Part shown: positions 50,169 to 61,816 of the stretch, piece after piece | Position numbering within the stretch: the first letter of the stretch is position 1 | Layout of the letters: each line of letters starts with the position of its first letter | Source: G965215145 sp965215145 | GTDB taxonomy: Bacteria; Bacteroidota; Rhodothermia; Rhodothermales; JANQRZ01 | NCBI GenBank assembly: GCA_965215145.1 | Contig: OZ244038.1 | Location: 1,860,001 to 1,924,000, forward strand | Reading direction: 5' to 3' | Length of the DNA stretch: 64,000 nt | The notes under the pieces: generated by a model | Database searches by the model: none | What the model saw: only the letters and a program-made list of their open reading frames with translations | What the model was told of the DNA's origin: nothing | Position numbers and translations under genes: made by a program

Positions 50169-53100
50169 ATGGGCCGCCTACTCCTGCTCCCCCTCGTCGC
50201 CGTCCTCCTCGCCCCGACCGCCCTCGCGCAACGGAGCGCGAAGCCGGTTCTGGAGAAACAGCAGGCACCCGGCGTGCAGCGCGGCGGCAGCGGCGACGGC
50301 TGCCTCGGCCGCGCCTCCGGCGACCTCGACGCCGGGCTCGTGCAGGCCCGCGTCTTCACCAACGGCAACCTGTTCTTCCAGAACGATGAGCTCGGGAGCG
50401 ACACCCCGACCTACGACGTCCCTAAGACGGGTGACGTCGAGGCCGTCTATCTCAGCAGCCTCTGGATCGCGGGTACGGTGGGCGGAGAGCTCCGGGCGAG
50501 CGCGGCCACCTACGCGCAGCTCGGCAGCACGCGCGAACTCGCCCCCGGCCCGCTCGACGCGAGCGGGGAGCCGGCCGGGAGCTGCGCCGCGTTCGACCGC
50601 GTCTGGAACGTGGCCCGCGCCGACGTGGCGGCCTACGAGGCCGAGAGCCGCGTGACCCGCGACCTCCTCGAGTGGCCCGCCGACCTCGGCGCCCCCGTCA
50701 TCGACGGCGACGGCGACCCGGACAACTACAGCCTCGAGGGCGGTGACCGCCCCGAGATCCTCGGGGACCAGACCCTGTTCTGGGTGATGAACGACGTGGC
50801 CGCCCCCCACGAGTCGACAGGCTCCGAGCCCATCGGCCTGGAGGTCCGCGTGGCCGCCTTCGCGAAGGTGGGCGCGACGCCGGCCGAGCGGAACGCGACG
50901 TTCTACCGCGTCACCCTCGTCTACCGGGGGGACGAGCCGTTCGAGGACGCCTACCTCGGCCTCTTCAACGACTTCGACGTCGGGTACCTCTTCGACGACT
51001 ACCTCGGGAGCGATCCCGACCGGGGGCTCGCCTTCGCCTACAACGGCGACGACTTCGACGACGCCTCGGGGGGCGGTAACTATGGGGACAACCCGCCGGC
51101 CGTCGGCCTTGACTTCCTCAGCACCCCCGGCGGCGCCCCCTTCGCCGCGGCGACGTACTTCACGAGTGGCGCCACCGATGCCACCAGTGGTCCTGATAGC
51201 GCCGAGGAGTACTACGACTACCTCCGGGGGCGGTGGGCGGACGGCGAGCCGTTCGTGTTCGGCGGGACGGGGCGGATGGGTACGCTCGGCGCCACCGACG
51301 ATCCCTACCCGTTCGTCTATCCCGACGACCCCCCGAGCTACTGGAGTGAGGCGTGCATCGACGGCACCGAACCGGGCACGACGGCCGGGTGCTCGACGGC
51401 GACGGAGCCCGACGACCGCCGCAGCGTCGCCTCGGCCGGGCCGTTCACGCTCCAGCCCGGCGAGTCCACGACGTTCACCCTCGGGATGCTGTGGGCGCGC
51501 GGCAGCAGCAACCTCGACTCGGTGGACGAGCTGAAGGCGGCCTCGGACCTCGTCCAGGCGGCCTTCGACGCCGGCACCCTCACCGACGCCACCGACGGCG
51601 ACCTGCCAGCCCCCACGCTCTCGGCGCCCGCGGACCTCGTTGCGCTGCCGGAGGCCCCGACGCTCCGCTGGGGCGCCGTCCCCGGCGCCGACGTCTACAC
51701 CGTCCACGTGGACGACGACCCCGGCTTCCCCGACCCCAGGCGGTACTTCCCGACCGCGCCCTCGGCCATGTCCGGCGCGGTGACACCGGGCCGGGCGTAC
51801 TTCTGGCGCGTCCGCGCCGAGGGGCCGGGCGCCATCAGCGGGTGGAGCGAGGTCCGGCAGTTCCGCGTCGGGCAGGGGGGCTCCGGCGCCGCGGCGTACC
51901 TCCCGTTCAGCCGGCTCCCCGCCTTCGTCGAGGTCGCCGGCCCCGGCGGGGCCGACCCCTGCGGCGACGACGCCGTCTCCACCGACGGCTGCGTCAGCAC
52001 GGGCGGCAACCACGTCTACCCCTCGCTCAACAGCACCGGCGAGTACGCCGTCTTCAACGCGGACGGCGTGCTCGGCGACCCCTTCGAGGACTCCGACCCC
52101 GACGGCGGCGGCTTCGTGGTGACGGACCCGGGTGGGCCCGAGGAGTTTTTCGCCCCCTTCGCCCCGAACGACTACGAGATCCGGTTCACGAGCGAGGGCG
52201 GTTACGCCTTCGAGGGCCTCGTGGTCACGCGCGTACCGTTCGAGGTGTGGGACGTGGGGCCGGTCGGGGTCGGCCCCCTCGGCGAGAACGACCCGTCCGA
52301 CGACGTCCAGCTCATCCCCGACCTCGACTCGGAGTCCACCCAGGAGTGCGTCTTCGCCTACGGCGACGGCGAGCTCACCGTCGGGCTCGGCAAGGACTTC
52401 GGGACGAGCGACACGCAGACGTACCCGGCGACGGACGTGATCGCGAACGCCTTCTACGTGCAGGACGGCGAGACCATCGAGTCGTTCGAGACGTCGGCGG
52501 ACTCCCTGCTGGCGGGGGATGACTGCGCGGACGGGGGGATCCTCCGCCGCCGGTTCGTCGGGCTCGGGGACGCTGCCCAGCCGTCGCCCATCCGCAACGT
52601 GGTCTTCCTCGACACCGAGCCGGGCGGGGCCGAGGCGCCGCCCGAGGGCGTCGTCGTCCGGTTCCTCTCCTCGAAGCCGACGTGGAAGGAGGCCGTCTTC
52701 GCCGTGGACATGCGGGAGGTGGTCCGCGACGGCCTCGTGTCTGAGGTGTTTGCGGAGACCGAGACGGGCGGGGCGCTGAGCGCGGTCCCCCTCGAGGAGC
52801 CGCAGGACTGGCCGGGCGTCTACTCTGGCCGGATCATCTACCGCGACGGCGAGGCGCCGCCGGCCCTCACCTACCGGTACGGCTACTTCGAGGACGACCT
52901 TCCTGTCATCGAAGACGTGGACCGAGCCGTGCTCCTGAAGGGGACGCTTCTCGACGAGGACGGTAACGGCATCGCCGACGCCATCCGCATCCCGCCATAC
53001 TTCGACAACGACGAGCCGGACGACCTCGGCCCGTTCGCCTTCACACGCACGGGCTACGCCGGCTCGGTGGTCGGGCAGGCGTTCGTGCTCGGCGCGCCGG

Positions 53101-53693
53101 CCGAGGAGGGGGACGTCGTGGCGGCGGTGGACCCGAACGGCGTCGTGGCCGGCGCTGCGCCGGTGTTCCTGGACGACGGGGCGCCCTACGTCAACGTCCG
53201 CGTCTACGGCGACGACCCGCTGACGGCGGCCGACGAGGGCCTCGACCCGACCGAGCCGTTCACGCTCCGGCTCTTCGACGCCTCCACCGGCGAGACCCGC
53301 GAGCTCTCGGAGTGGCTCTTCGGCTGGCGCGACACCGTCGGCCGTCCGATCCCCGGATTCGACGACCCGGAGCGGGTGTTCACCTTCGACGCCGTCGTCT
53401 CCGGTGAGCCCGGACCGACGGACGAGCCGACGGCGTTCCGCCTCCACCCGGCCTTCCCGAACCCGTTCGCCGGCTCCGCCACCGTCCGCTTCGACCTCCC
53501 CGAGCGCGCCGACGTGCGGCTCGAGCTGGTGGACCTCCTCGGGCGCCCCGTGCTGACGCTGGCCGAGGGGCCGCGCGAGGCCGGCACGCACCGCGCCCGC
53601 GTCGAGGCCGGCGGGCTGGCCTCGGGCGTCTACCTCGTCGTGATCGAGGCGGGGCCGCGCCGCGCCGTCGAGCGGGTCACGGTGATCCGGTAG
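50169..53693 (+). CDS. secreted multidomain protein with type IX secretion sorting domain
   Basis: 1,174 residues with signal peptide (cleavage about PTALAQ, residue 19). The large N-terminal part (to about residue 470) is Asp/Gly-rich with calcium-binding-like DGDGDPDNY. A fibronectin type III-like domain with the WGAVPGADVYTVHVDDD motif spans about residues 481-572. The last 85 residues (LHPAFPNPFAGSATVRFDLP to ASGVYLVVI) are a Por secretion C-terminal domain, so the protein is exported by the type IX system and probably attached at the surface. No catalytic motif recognised. Confidence 0.88.
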   Translation: MGRLLLLPLVAVLLAPTALAQRSAKPVLEKQQAPGVQRGGSGDGCLGRASGDLDAGLVQARVFTNGNLFFQNDELGSDTPTYDVPKTGDVEAVYLSSLWIAGTVGGELRASAATYAQLGSTRELAPGPLDASGEPAGSCAAFDRVWNVARADVAAYEAESRVTRDLLEWPADLGAPVIDGDGDPDNYSLEGGDRPEILGDQTLFWVMNDVAAPHESTGSEPIGLEVRVAAFAKVGATPAERNATFYRVTLVYRGDEPFEDAYLGLFNDFDVGYLFDDYLGSDPDRGLAFAYNGDDFDDASGGGNYGDNPPAVGLDFLSTPGGAPFAAATYFTSGATDATSGPDSAEEYYDYLRGRWADGEPFVFGGTGRMGTLGATDDPYPFVYPDDPPSYWSEACIDGTEPGTTAGCSTATEPDDRRSVASAGPFTLQPGESTTFTLGMLWARGSSNLDSVDELKAASDLVQAAFDAGTLTDATDGDLPAPTLSAPADLVALPEAPTLRWGAVPGADVYTVHVDDDPGFPDPRRYFPTAPSAMSGAVTPGRAYFWRVRAEGPGAISGWSEVRQFRVGQGGSGAAAYLPFSRLPAFVEVAGPGGADPCGDDAVSTDGCVSTGGNHVYPSLNSTGEYAVFNADGVLGDPFEDSDPDGGGFVVTDPGGPEEFFAPFAPNDYEIRFTSEGGYAFEGLVVTRVPFEVWDVGPVGVGPLGENDPSDDVQLIPDLDSESTQECVFAYGDGELTVGLGKDFGTSDTQTYPATDVIANAFYVQDGETIESFETSADSLLAGDDCADGGILRRRFVGLGDAAQPSPIRNVVFLDTEPGGAEAPPEGVVVRFLSSKPTWKEAVFAVDMREVVRDGLVSEVFAETETGGALSAVPLEEPQDWPGVYSGRIIYRDGEAPPALTYRYGYFEDDLPVIEDVDRAVLLKGTLLDEDGNGIADAIRIPPYFDNDEPDDLGPFAFTRTGYAGSVVGQAFVLGAPAEEGDVVAAVDPNGVVAGAAPVFLDDGAPYVNVRVYGDDPLTAADEGLDPTEPFTLRLFDASTGETRELSEWLFGWRDTVGRPIPGFDDPERVFTFDAVVSGEPGPTDEPTAFRLHPAFPNPFAGSATVRFDLPERADVRLELVDLLGRPVLTLAEGPREAGTHRARVEAGGLASGVYLVVIEAGPRRAVERVTVIR

Positions 53694-53720
53694 CGCCGAC
53701 GCTCCACCGAGCGACAACCC

Positions 53721-53748
53721 GTAGGGGCGCACGGCCGTGCGCCCCTAC
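53721..53748. repeat. GTAGGGGC-type palindromic repeat 10 (perfect)
   Basis: 28-bp perfect palindrome, half-site GTAGGGGCGCACGG, 27 bp after the T9SS protein stop. Confidence 0.85.
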
Positions 53749-53835
53749 GCCGTTCGATAGACCATCGTGTGAGCGCGGCGTGACACCTTTCGGCCGCGTG
53801 CGCCGTTCACCGACCTCCACCCCCGTCCGGTCCCC

Positions 53836-54687
53836 ATGCGCCTCCTCCTGCTCCTCGCCGCCGCGCTGATCCCAGTGCTGGCACTGGGATGGGGCGGCTG
53901 CCTCAACCGCGCCTCCGTCGAGGCCGTCCGCGCCGACGGCCCCGTCGAGGCGCCGACGACGTTCGACCACGGTGCTCTCACCGAGATTCTGGAGCGGGTG
54001 GTGAGCGAGCGCGGGCTCGTGGACTACCCCGCGCTCGTGGCCGACCCCGAGCCGCTGGATGCGTACCTCCGCCGCCTCGCCGCGACCGACCCGCGGAACC
54101 TCCCCGAGGCCGACCGGCTCGCGTTCTGGCTCAACGTCTACAACGCCTACACCCTCAAGCTCGCCGCCGACAACTACCCCATCGGCAGCCTCCGCGACGT
54201 GGTGGACGGCGTGGCGATCCCGCTGGTGAACAGCCCCTTCAAGGTCCCCTTCGTCCGCGTCGGTGGGGGGACGATGACGCTGGACGCCGTCGAGCACGGG
54301 ACGATCCGGGAGGAGTTCGACGAGCCGCGGATCCACTTCGCCCTCGTCTGCGCCGCGCTGAGCTGCCCGCCCCTCCGCGCCGAGGCCTACGTCGGCGAGC
54401 GCCTGGAGGAGCAGCTCGACGAGCAGGCCCGGGCGTTCCTCCACGACCCGTCGAAGAACCTGATCCCGGCGGGGGAGGAGGCCATCCGGCTCTCGAAGAT
54501 CTTCGACTGGTTCGGCGGCGACTTCGGCGGGAGCGGCGCGGCGATCCAGGCGTACCTCGCGCCGTACTTCGAGGGGGAGGTGCAGGAGGGCCTGGAACGC
54601 GGCGCCTACGCCGTCCGCCACCTCCCCTACGACTGGTCCCTCAACGACGCCTCCCGCCCCCATGCCGACCTCGCCGAGCCCCGCTGA
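53836..54687 (+). CDS. DUF547 lipoprotein-like exported protein
   Basis: 283 residues. Signal sequence with lipobox-like LGWGGC (Cys 22). The rest is the DUF547 domain: VDYPALVADPEPLDAYL, ADRLAFWLNVYNAYTLKLA, HGTIREEFDEPRIHFALVCA, ALSCPPLRAEAY. The NxYN and SCP motifs are strictly conserved in the family, which has a papain-like fold in structural predictions; function unknown. The coding sequence of the signal peptide contains a 22-bp hairpin. Its stop is 1 bp before the peroxiredoxin start. Confidence 0.87.
   Translation: MRLLLLLAAALIPVLALGWGGCLNRASVEAVRADGPVEAPTTFDHGALTEILERVVSERGLVDYPALVADPEPLDAYLRRLAATDPRNLPEADRLAFWLNVYNAYTLKLAADNYPIGSLRDVVDGVAIPLVNSPFKVPFVRVGGGTMTLDAVEHGTIREEFDEPRIHFALVCAALSCPPLRAEAYVGERLEEQLDEQARAFLHDPSKNLIPAGEEAIRLSKIFDWFGGDFGGSGAAIQAYLAPYFEGEVQEGLERGAYAVRHLPYDWSLNDASRPHADLAEPR
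53869..53890 (+). repeat. hairpin inside signal-peptide codons
   Basis: Arms ATCCCAGTGC and GCACTGGGAT with a TG centre, encoding IPVLALG of the DUF547 protein. Confidence 0.6.
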
Positions 54688-54688
54688 G

Positions 54689-55156
54689 ATGCCCGCGCCG
54701 GGCGACCCGGCCCCCGATTTCTCCGGCCCCACCGCCGACGGCCGCACCGTCTCCCTCGCCGACTACCGGGGCCGCTGGCTGCTCCTCTACTTCTACCCGA
54801 AGGACGACACGCCCGGCTGCACGAAGCAGGCGTGCAACCTCCGCGACGGGCTCGGGGAGCTAGAAGAGGCCGGCGTCGCCGTCGTCGGCGTGTCGCCGGA
54901 CGACGCGGCCTCGCACGAGCGGTTCGCCGCGAAGCACGGCCTCCCGTTCCCCCTCGTCACCGACCCGGAGCGCGAGATCCTAACCGCGTACGGGGTGTGG
55001 GGCGAGAAGAGCTTCTACGGCAAGCGGCTCGTCGGGGTGAAGCGGACGAGCTTCCTGATCGACCCCGAGGGCATCGTCCGCCACGTCTTCCGCCGCCCGA
55101 AGACGGCCGCCCACGCCGAGGAGGTGCTGGCCCGGCTCGAAGCCCTCGCCAGCTAA
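54689..55156 (+). CDS. bcp: thioredoxin-dependent peroxiredoxin (BCP/PrxQ)
   Basis: Reduces hydrogen and alkyl peroxides. 155 residues from ATG at 54689, right after the DUF547 stop; an ATG at 54662 would add nine residues and a 26-bp overlap. Peroxidatic and resolving Cys in YPKDDTPGCTKQACNLRD (CX4C, as in PrxQ), then VVGVSPDDAASHERFAAKH and KSFYGKRLVGVKRTSFLID. Cotranscribed with the DUF547 gene. Converges with the next lipoprotein gene, overlapping by 4 bp. Confidence 0.95.
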   Translation: MPAPGDPAPDFSGPTADGRTVSLADYRGRWLLLYFYPKDDTPGCTKQACNLRDGLGELEEAGVAVVGVSPDDAASHERFAAKHGLPFPLVTDPEREILTAYGVWGEKSFYGKRLVGVKRTSFLIDPEGIVRHVFRRPKTAAHAEEVLARLEALAS

Positions 55157-55596
55157 CGCCGCCCGCGCAGCACCCGCTCCTCGCCGTCGGGGCCGAGGAG
55201 GACGACGGCGCGCGCCGCCGTGGCTTCGGCGGAGAGCCCGCGCGTGACGGTTTCCCGGACGTTCTCGACGGGGCACGACGCCGGCGCGGCCGTGTGCCGG
55301 AGCCAGACCTCGACCGCCTCGCCGACCGCACGTTGCTCGACCGTGAAGGCGTGCTCGCCGCAGCCGCCGCGGTACTGCACGTCCACGACGAGGGCGTCCT
55401 CGTCGGTGAGGCGCGGGGTGAACTCCTCCGCCGGGATCTCGAGGCGCCCGCCGTTGATGAGGATCTGGTACGGGTCGCCGAAGTCGAGCGAGGGCTCGGG
55501 GCGGTCCGGGACGAGGGCGCAGCCGGCCCACCCCAGCGCGGGGATCAGAGAGGCGGCACAGCCCAGCACCAGGGCTGGGATTAGGGCGAGGCGCAT
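55153..55596 (-). CDS. small lipoprotein, unknown function
   Basis: 147 residues from ATG at 55596. Hydrophobic signal with two candidate lipoprotein Cys, LGC at 13 and LGWAGC at 26; the second resembles the DUF547 protein's signal (LIPVLALGWGGC versus SLIPALGWAGC). The mature part has four Cys-containing segments (GGCGEHAF, ASCPVENV), possibly disulfide-bonded. No family recognised; the RGGCGEHAF region recalls proteins with internal repeats of beta strands only loosely. Divergent from tpiA. Confidence 0.75.
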   Translation of the reverse strand: MRLALIPALVLGCAASLIPALGWAGCALVPDRPEPSLDFGDPYQILINGGRLEIPAEEFTPRLTDEDALVVDVQYRGGCGEHAFTVEQRAVGEAVEVWLRHTAAPASCPVENVRETVTRGLSAEATAARAVVLLGPDGEERVLRGRR

Positions 55597-55616
55597 GGAG
55601 AGCCGACGGCGGAGGG

Positions 55617-55625
55617 TATCTTCGG
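55617..55625 (+). promoter_or_regulatory. promoter -7-like box TATCTTCGG (tpiA)
   Basis: TATCTTCGG 55 bp upstream of tpiA; identical to the box at 9022. Confidence 0.45.
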
Positions 55626-55680
55626 CGCCCTCAACATCGGCACGTCGCTCCGCTCCGTCAAGCCCAACGCCCGTCCCCGT

Positions 55681-56442
55681 ATGCTCGTCGTCGGTAACTG
55701 GAAGATGCACACCGTCCCCGAGGGGGCCGTCGTGCTCGCCCGCGAGGTCGCCCGCCACGTCCGGTCCGTGGATGCGGTGCCGGACCGGGTCGGCGTCGCG
55801 GTGTGCCCGCCGCACGTCGCGCTCGCGGCCGTCGCCGAGGTCGTCGGCCACACGCCCGTTGGGCTCGGCGCGCAGACGATGCACGAGGCCGCCGAGGGCG
55901 CCTTCACCGGCGAGGTCTCGGCCCCGATGCTCGCGGCCGTCGGGTGCCGGTACGTGATCCTCGGCCACTCCGAGCGGCGGCAGCTCTTCGGCGAGACCGA
56001 CGAGGGCATCGGACGGAAGACGCGGGCCGCCCTCGCCCACGGGCTCGTCCCCATCGTCTGCGTCGGCGAGACGCTGGAGGAGCGGGAGCGCGGGGACGCC
56101 GAGGCCGTCGTCGCCCGCCAGCTCCGCGCCGCCCTCGACGGCGTGGAGATCGATTCTGCTGACGCGCTCGTCGTCGCCTACGAGCCCGTGTGGGCCATCG
56201 GCACGGGGCAGACGGCGACGCCGGAGCAGGCCCAAGCCATGCACGCCCGCGCCCGCGCGCTCCTCGCCGAAGCCCTCGGCGCCGCCGGCCGCGACGTGCA
56301 CCTCCTCTACGGCGGCAGCGTCAAGCCCGCCAACGCCGCCGACCTCTTCGCCCAGCCTGACATCGACGGCGGCCTCATCGGCGGCGCCAGCCTGAAGGCC
56401 GAGCCGTTCGCGGAGATCGTCGCGGCGGCGGCGGGGGGGTGA
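55681..56442 (+). CDS. tpiA: triosephosphate isomerase
   Basis: Interconverts dihydroxyacetone phosphate and glyceraldehyde 3-phosphate. 253 residues, normal. Catalytic Lys in GNWKMH, His in VILGHSERR, Glu in AYEPVWAIGTG; phosphate loop LLYGGSVKP and GGLIGGASL. The stop overlaps a GTG that could start the next gene, but a later ATG fits that protein better. Confidence 0.97.
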   Translation: MLVVGNWKMHTVPEGAVVLAREVARHVRSVDAVPDRVGVAVCPPHVALAAVAEVVGHTPVGLGAQTMHEAAEGAFTGEVSAPMLAAVGCRYVILGHSERRQLFGETDEGIGRKTRAALAHGLVPIVCVGETLEERERGDAEAVVARQLRAALDGVEIDSADALVVAYEPVWAIGTGQTATPEQAQAMHARARALLAEALGAAGRDVHLLYGGSVKPANAADLFAQPDIDGGLIGGASLKAEPFAEIVAAAAGG

Positions 56443-56443
56443 G

Positions 56444-56478
56444 GGGGATAGGAGATGGGGGATGGGAGATGGGGAGGA
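56444..56478. repeat. 7-bp-phased purine repeat after tpiA
   Basis: GGGGATA GGAGATG GGGGATG GGAGATG GGGAGGA in phase; the fourth unit contains the ATG of the following gene. Confidence 0.65.
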
Positions 56479-57830
56479 GGACGTCTGAGCTCTTCTTTGT
56501 CGGTCTCCTTTCTCTGATCGGCTGTGGCGGTCCCGCACCGCTGTCCGGGTCCGGCGCGGCCGATCCTGCTCCTGGAGAGCCCACGTTGCAGGTGGAGGCC
56601 GTGCCGGTCGTGGTGGGGGACGCGCTCGCGCTGGAGGTCCGCGCCGCCTTCGTCCCGGCCGACCTCGTTTTCATCCGTCGCGCCGCGGCCTTCGTCGCTC
56701 CGTACACGCTGACGCTGCGCGTGCTCGACGGCCGCGGGCGGGACGAGGTGGCCCGCCGGGTGATCGCCGACACGCTGCGGGTGGAGGCGTTCGAGGCGAC
56801 GGGGAGCGTGGAGCCGGTGGTTCGGACGGCCGCTTTTGCAAACCGGAACGAGGGGGTGGCGGAGGCCACGCTGGAGCGCGGCGACGGGAGGGCGCCCGCC
56901 GTCGTCCGCGCGGCGGTACCGGAGCCTGCTGGGGAGATGACCCTGACGACCCTCGGCCTCGCAGGGCTCACGGATGGGGAGCGGCGCCCGATGGTCGGGA
57001 CGCACCTCCCGCAGCGGTGGCGCCGCGACACGCTCTGGGTCGAGACCGTCGCCGTCGGCGCGCCGGACGGGGCGCGGGTCGCCGTCCGGGTCTTCCGGCT
57101 CCGGGCTGACACCGCCGTGGCCGTCCCCCCGCACTGGATCTCGCCGCCGCGCGGCTCGCTGGCCTACCGGGGCGTGGACGGAGGGGAGGGCGACGTGGTC
57201 TTCGCCGAGGACGTGCCGCTGAGCGGGACGGCGCTCGAACCGGTGGCGGTGGCGCTGCCCGCGCTCGCCCCCGGCGTCTACCGGATCGTGGCCGAGCTTC
57301 GAGCGGCGGGGGAGGTGCTGAACGAGCAAGCCCGCCCACTCGTCGTCACCGACCGATTCTTCCCCCGCGTCGCCACCCTCGGTGCCTTCGTGGATGCCCT
57401 CGCCTACATCGCCTACCCCGACGAGATGCGCTGGCTGCGCGACGCCCCGAACGACGCCAGCCGGCGGGTCCGGTTCGACACGTTCTGGGGCGCGCTGATG
57501 CCGGACCGGCGCCGGGCCGAGGAGGTCGTGCGGCGCTACTACGAGCGCGTTGAGGCGGCCAACCGCCGGTTCACCACCCACGAGCCCGGCTGGAAGACCG
57601 ACCGCGGGATGGTCTACCTCGTGCTCGGCCCGCCGGAGGTCGTGGAGCGGACGCTGGAGGGGGAGGTCTGGCACTACGCCTACGACCAGGGCGACCCGGC
57701 CCGGACGTTCACCTTCGAGCGCGCCGTCGGCTACGGCGCGGTGGCGTTCGAGCAGCACGTCCTCGTCCGCTCCCCGGTCCACGAGGCCGCGTGGCGCCGC
57801 GCCGTCGAGCGGTGGCGGCGGGGAAGATGA
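56469..57830 (+). CDS. GWxTD-domain lipoprotein
   Basis: 453 residues from ATG at 56469 (a GTG at 56439 would add ten repeat-encoded residues). Lipobox LSLIGC near residue 16. A beta-rich N-terminal region leads to the C-terminal GWxTD domain with HEPGWKTDRGMVYLVLGPP (about residues 372-390) and EVWHYAYDQ. The domain is typical of Rhodothermota, Ignavibacteria and Acidobacteriota; function unknown, likely envelope-associated. The start codon lies within the heptamer repeat, so repeat changes could affect initiation. Confidence 0.85.
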   Translation: MGRRTSELFFVGLLSLIGCGGPAPLSGSGAADPAPGEPTLQVEAVPVVVGDALALEVRAAFVPADLVFIRRAAAFVAPYTLTLRVLDGRGRDEVARRVIADTLRVEAFEATGSVEPVVRTAAFANRNEGVAEATLERGDGRAPAVVRAAVPEPAGEMTLTTLGLAGLTDGERRPMVGTHLPQRWRRDTLWVETVAVGAPDGARVAVRVFRLRADTAVAVPPHWISPPRGSLAYRGVDGGEGDVVFAEDVPLSGTALEPVAVALPALAPGVYRIVAELRAAGEVLNEQARPLVVTDRFFPRVATLGAFVDALAYIAYPDEMRWLRDAPNDASRRVRFDTFWGALMPDRRRAEEVVRRYYERVEAANRRFTTHEPGWKTDRGMVYLVLGPPEVVERTLEGEVWHYAYDQGDPARTFTFERAVGYGAVAFEQHVLVRSPVHEAAWRRAVERWRRGR

Positions 57831-57840
57831 GAGGTGCTCG

Positions 57841-57868
57841 GTAGGGACGCGACAGGCTGTGTCTCTAC
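57841..57868. repeat. GTAGGGGC-type palindromic repeat 11 (variant)
   Basis: Ends GTAGGGAC and GTCTCTAC with inner ACAG/CTGT pairing, imperfect; 10 bp after the GWxTD stop. Confidence 0.6.
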
Positions 57869-57896
57869 GGGCAGCCGGGATCAGCCGGCGTCGCGA

Positions 57897-58214
57897 TCAG
57901 TCGGCGTCCTTGCTCGCGGGGGCGCTCTTGGCCTCGCTCTTCTTCGCCGGCTTCCCCTCGGCCTTGGCGCCCGACTTCGAGTCGGGCTTGGGCTCCGCCT
58001 TCTTTTCCTCGCCCCCCTTCTTCTCCGGCTCGCCCGACTTCGCGTAGTCCGTGAGGTAGAACCCGGAGCCCTTGAAGATCAGCCCGGCCCCGCCGCCGAT
58101 CACGCGCTCGACGGGCTCCCCCGTCTCGGGGTCCTCGGTCAGCGGGTCGTCGGAGATGCGCTGGAACGCCTCGAACGTGGTGCCGTCGGCGCGGCGGTAG
58201 ACGTAGGTGGGCAT
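57897..58214 (-). CDS. FmdB-like small protein without zinc cysteines
   Basis: 105 residues from ATG at 58214. The start MPTYVYRRADGTTFEAFQRI and the later GGGAGLIFKGSGFYLTDYAK match FmdB/zinc-ribbon regulatory proteins, but the four Cys that bind zinc in the family are replaced (RRADG and TEDPETGEP). The C-terminal half is a Lys/Glu/Ala-rich tail. Function of the family is unclear (putative regulator). Two bp of its upstream sequence separate it from the GH3-fusion stop at 58219, so it is probably the second gene of that transcript. Confidence 0.8.
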   Translation of the reverse strand: MPTYVYRRADGTTFEAFQRISDDPLTEDPETGEPVERVIGGGAGLIFKGSGFYLTDYAKSGEPEKKGGEEKKAEPKPDSKSGAKAEGKPAKKSEAKSAPASKDAD

Positions 58215-58218
58215 GGGG

Positions 58219-61224
<3,006 letters not shown>

Positions 61225-61238
61225 GGTCGTGGTGGTGC

Positions 61239-61247
61239 TCGAAGCTA
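61239..61247 (-). promoter_or_regulatory. promoter -7-like box TAGCTTCGA (GH3 fusion)
   Basis: Minus-strand TAGCTTCGA 14 bp upstream of the ATG at 61224, a short leader. Confidence 0.4.
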
Positions 61248-61452
61248 CACCACGCCGCCCCTCCCGTCACCCCCGTCGTCGTTCTCCTGCCCCTCGTCGG
61301 CGGCCTCGCGGGAAAAGGCAGAGGCGTTAGGGAGAACGACAGTCCCGAACACGGTCAGCCCTGCGCCGCCCGCCTGACAAGGCGTTATTGCACGGGCACG
61401 CCATGAGCAACTCGCCTAGAGGGTGCTGGGGACGAAGCCTGAGGGTGGATCG

Positions 61453-61716
61453 TTATGGAGCCTCCTGCCTCCTCCCCCTGCTTCGGGACCAGGAGATCCG
61501 AGTTGCCCTGAAAACAGGGATCATAGCCCCTCCGAGAAGAACGAGGAACGGGCCACGGGTGCCGGTGTCCCCCCATCCCCAAGCCATCGCCAGCAAAACG
61601 AGAGCACCTAGGAGCAGAAGCCACGGCTCTGACTTGGCGTCCTCGATCCAGCGGTGACCGGCCCACCGTGCTACCACGACGACAATAAGGAAACTGGCGA
61701 TCAGGATGGTCTCCAT
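61453..61716 (-). CDS. small membrane protein (tentative)
   Basis: 87 residues from ATG at 61716. Three hydrophobic segments (ILIASFLIVVVVARWAG; WLLLLGALVLLAMAWGW; GPFLVLLGGAMIPVF) and a basic tail. The region 61250-61800 is lower in G+C than the rest and lacks strong codon bias, so the gene may be acquired or may be a chance frame; membrane-protein composition favours real. No family recognised. The flanking spacer 61225-61452 holds no convincing gene. Confidence 0.5.
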   Translation of the reverse strand: METILIASFLIVVVVARWAGHRWIEDAKSEPWLLLLGALVLLAMAWGWGDTGTRGPFLVLLGGAMIPVFRATRISWSRSRGRRQEAP

Positions 61717-61816
61717 AGCATTAGGCTAGCGTATGACCAACGAGAAGAGCCGACTCTCATGGCCTTATCTGTGTTTCCCGTTCTGCTATCGAAACCGGAG
61801 CGCCCATGCGGCGGCC

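Noticed and set aside
50178..53732. Antisense open frame of almost 1,200 codons opposite the T9SS protein
   Set aside because: Same artefact; the sense product has a signal peptide and a sorting domain.
61385..61666. Several overlapping short frames in the lower-GC region on both strands
   Set aside because: Only the 61453-61716 frame has a coherent membrane-protein composition; the others lack codon bias and hydrophobic pattern.
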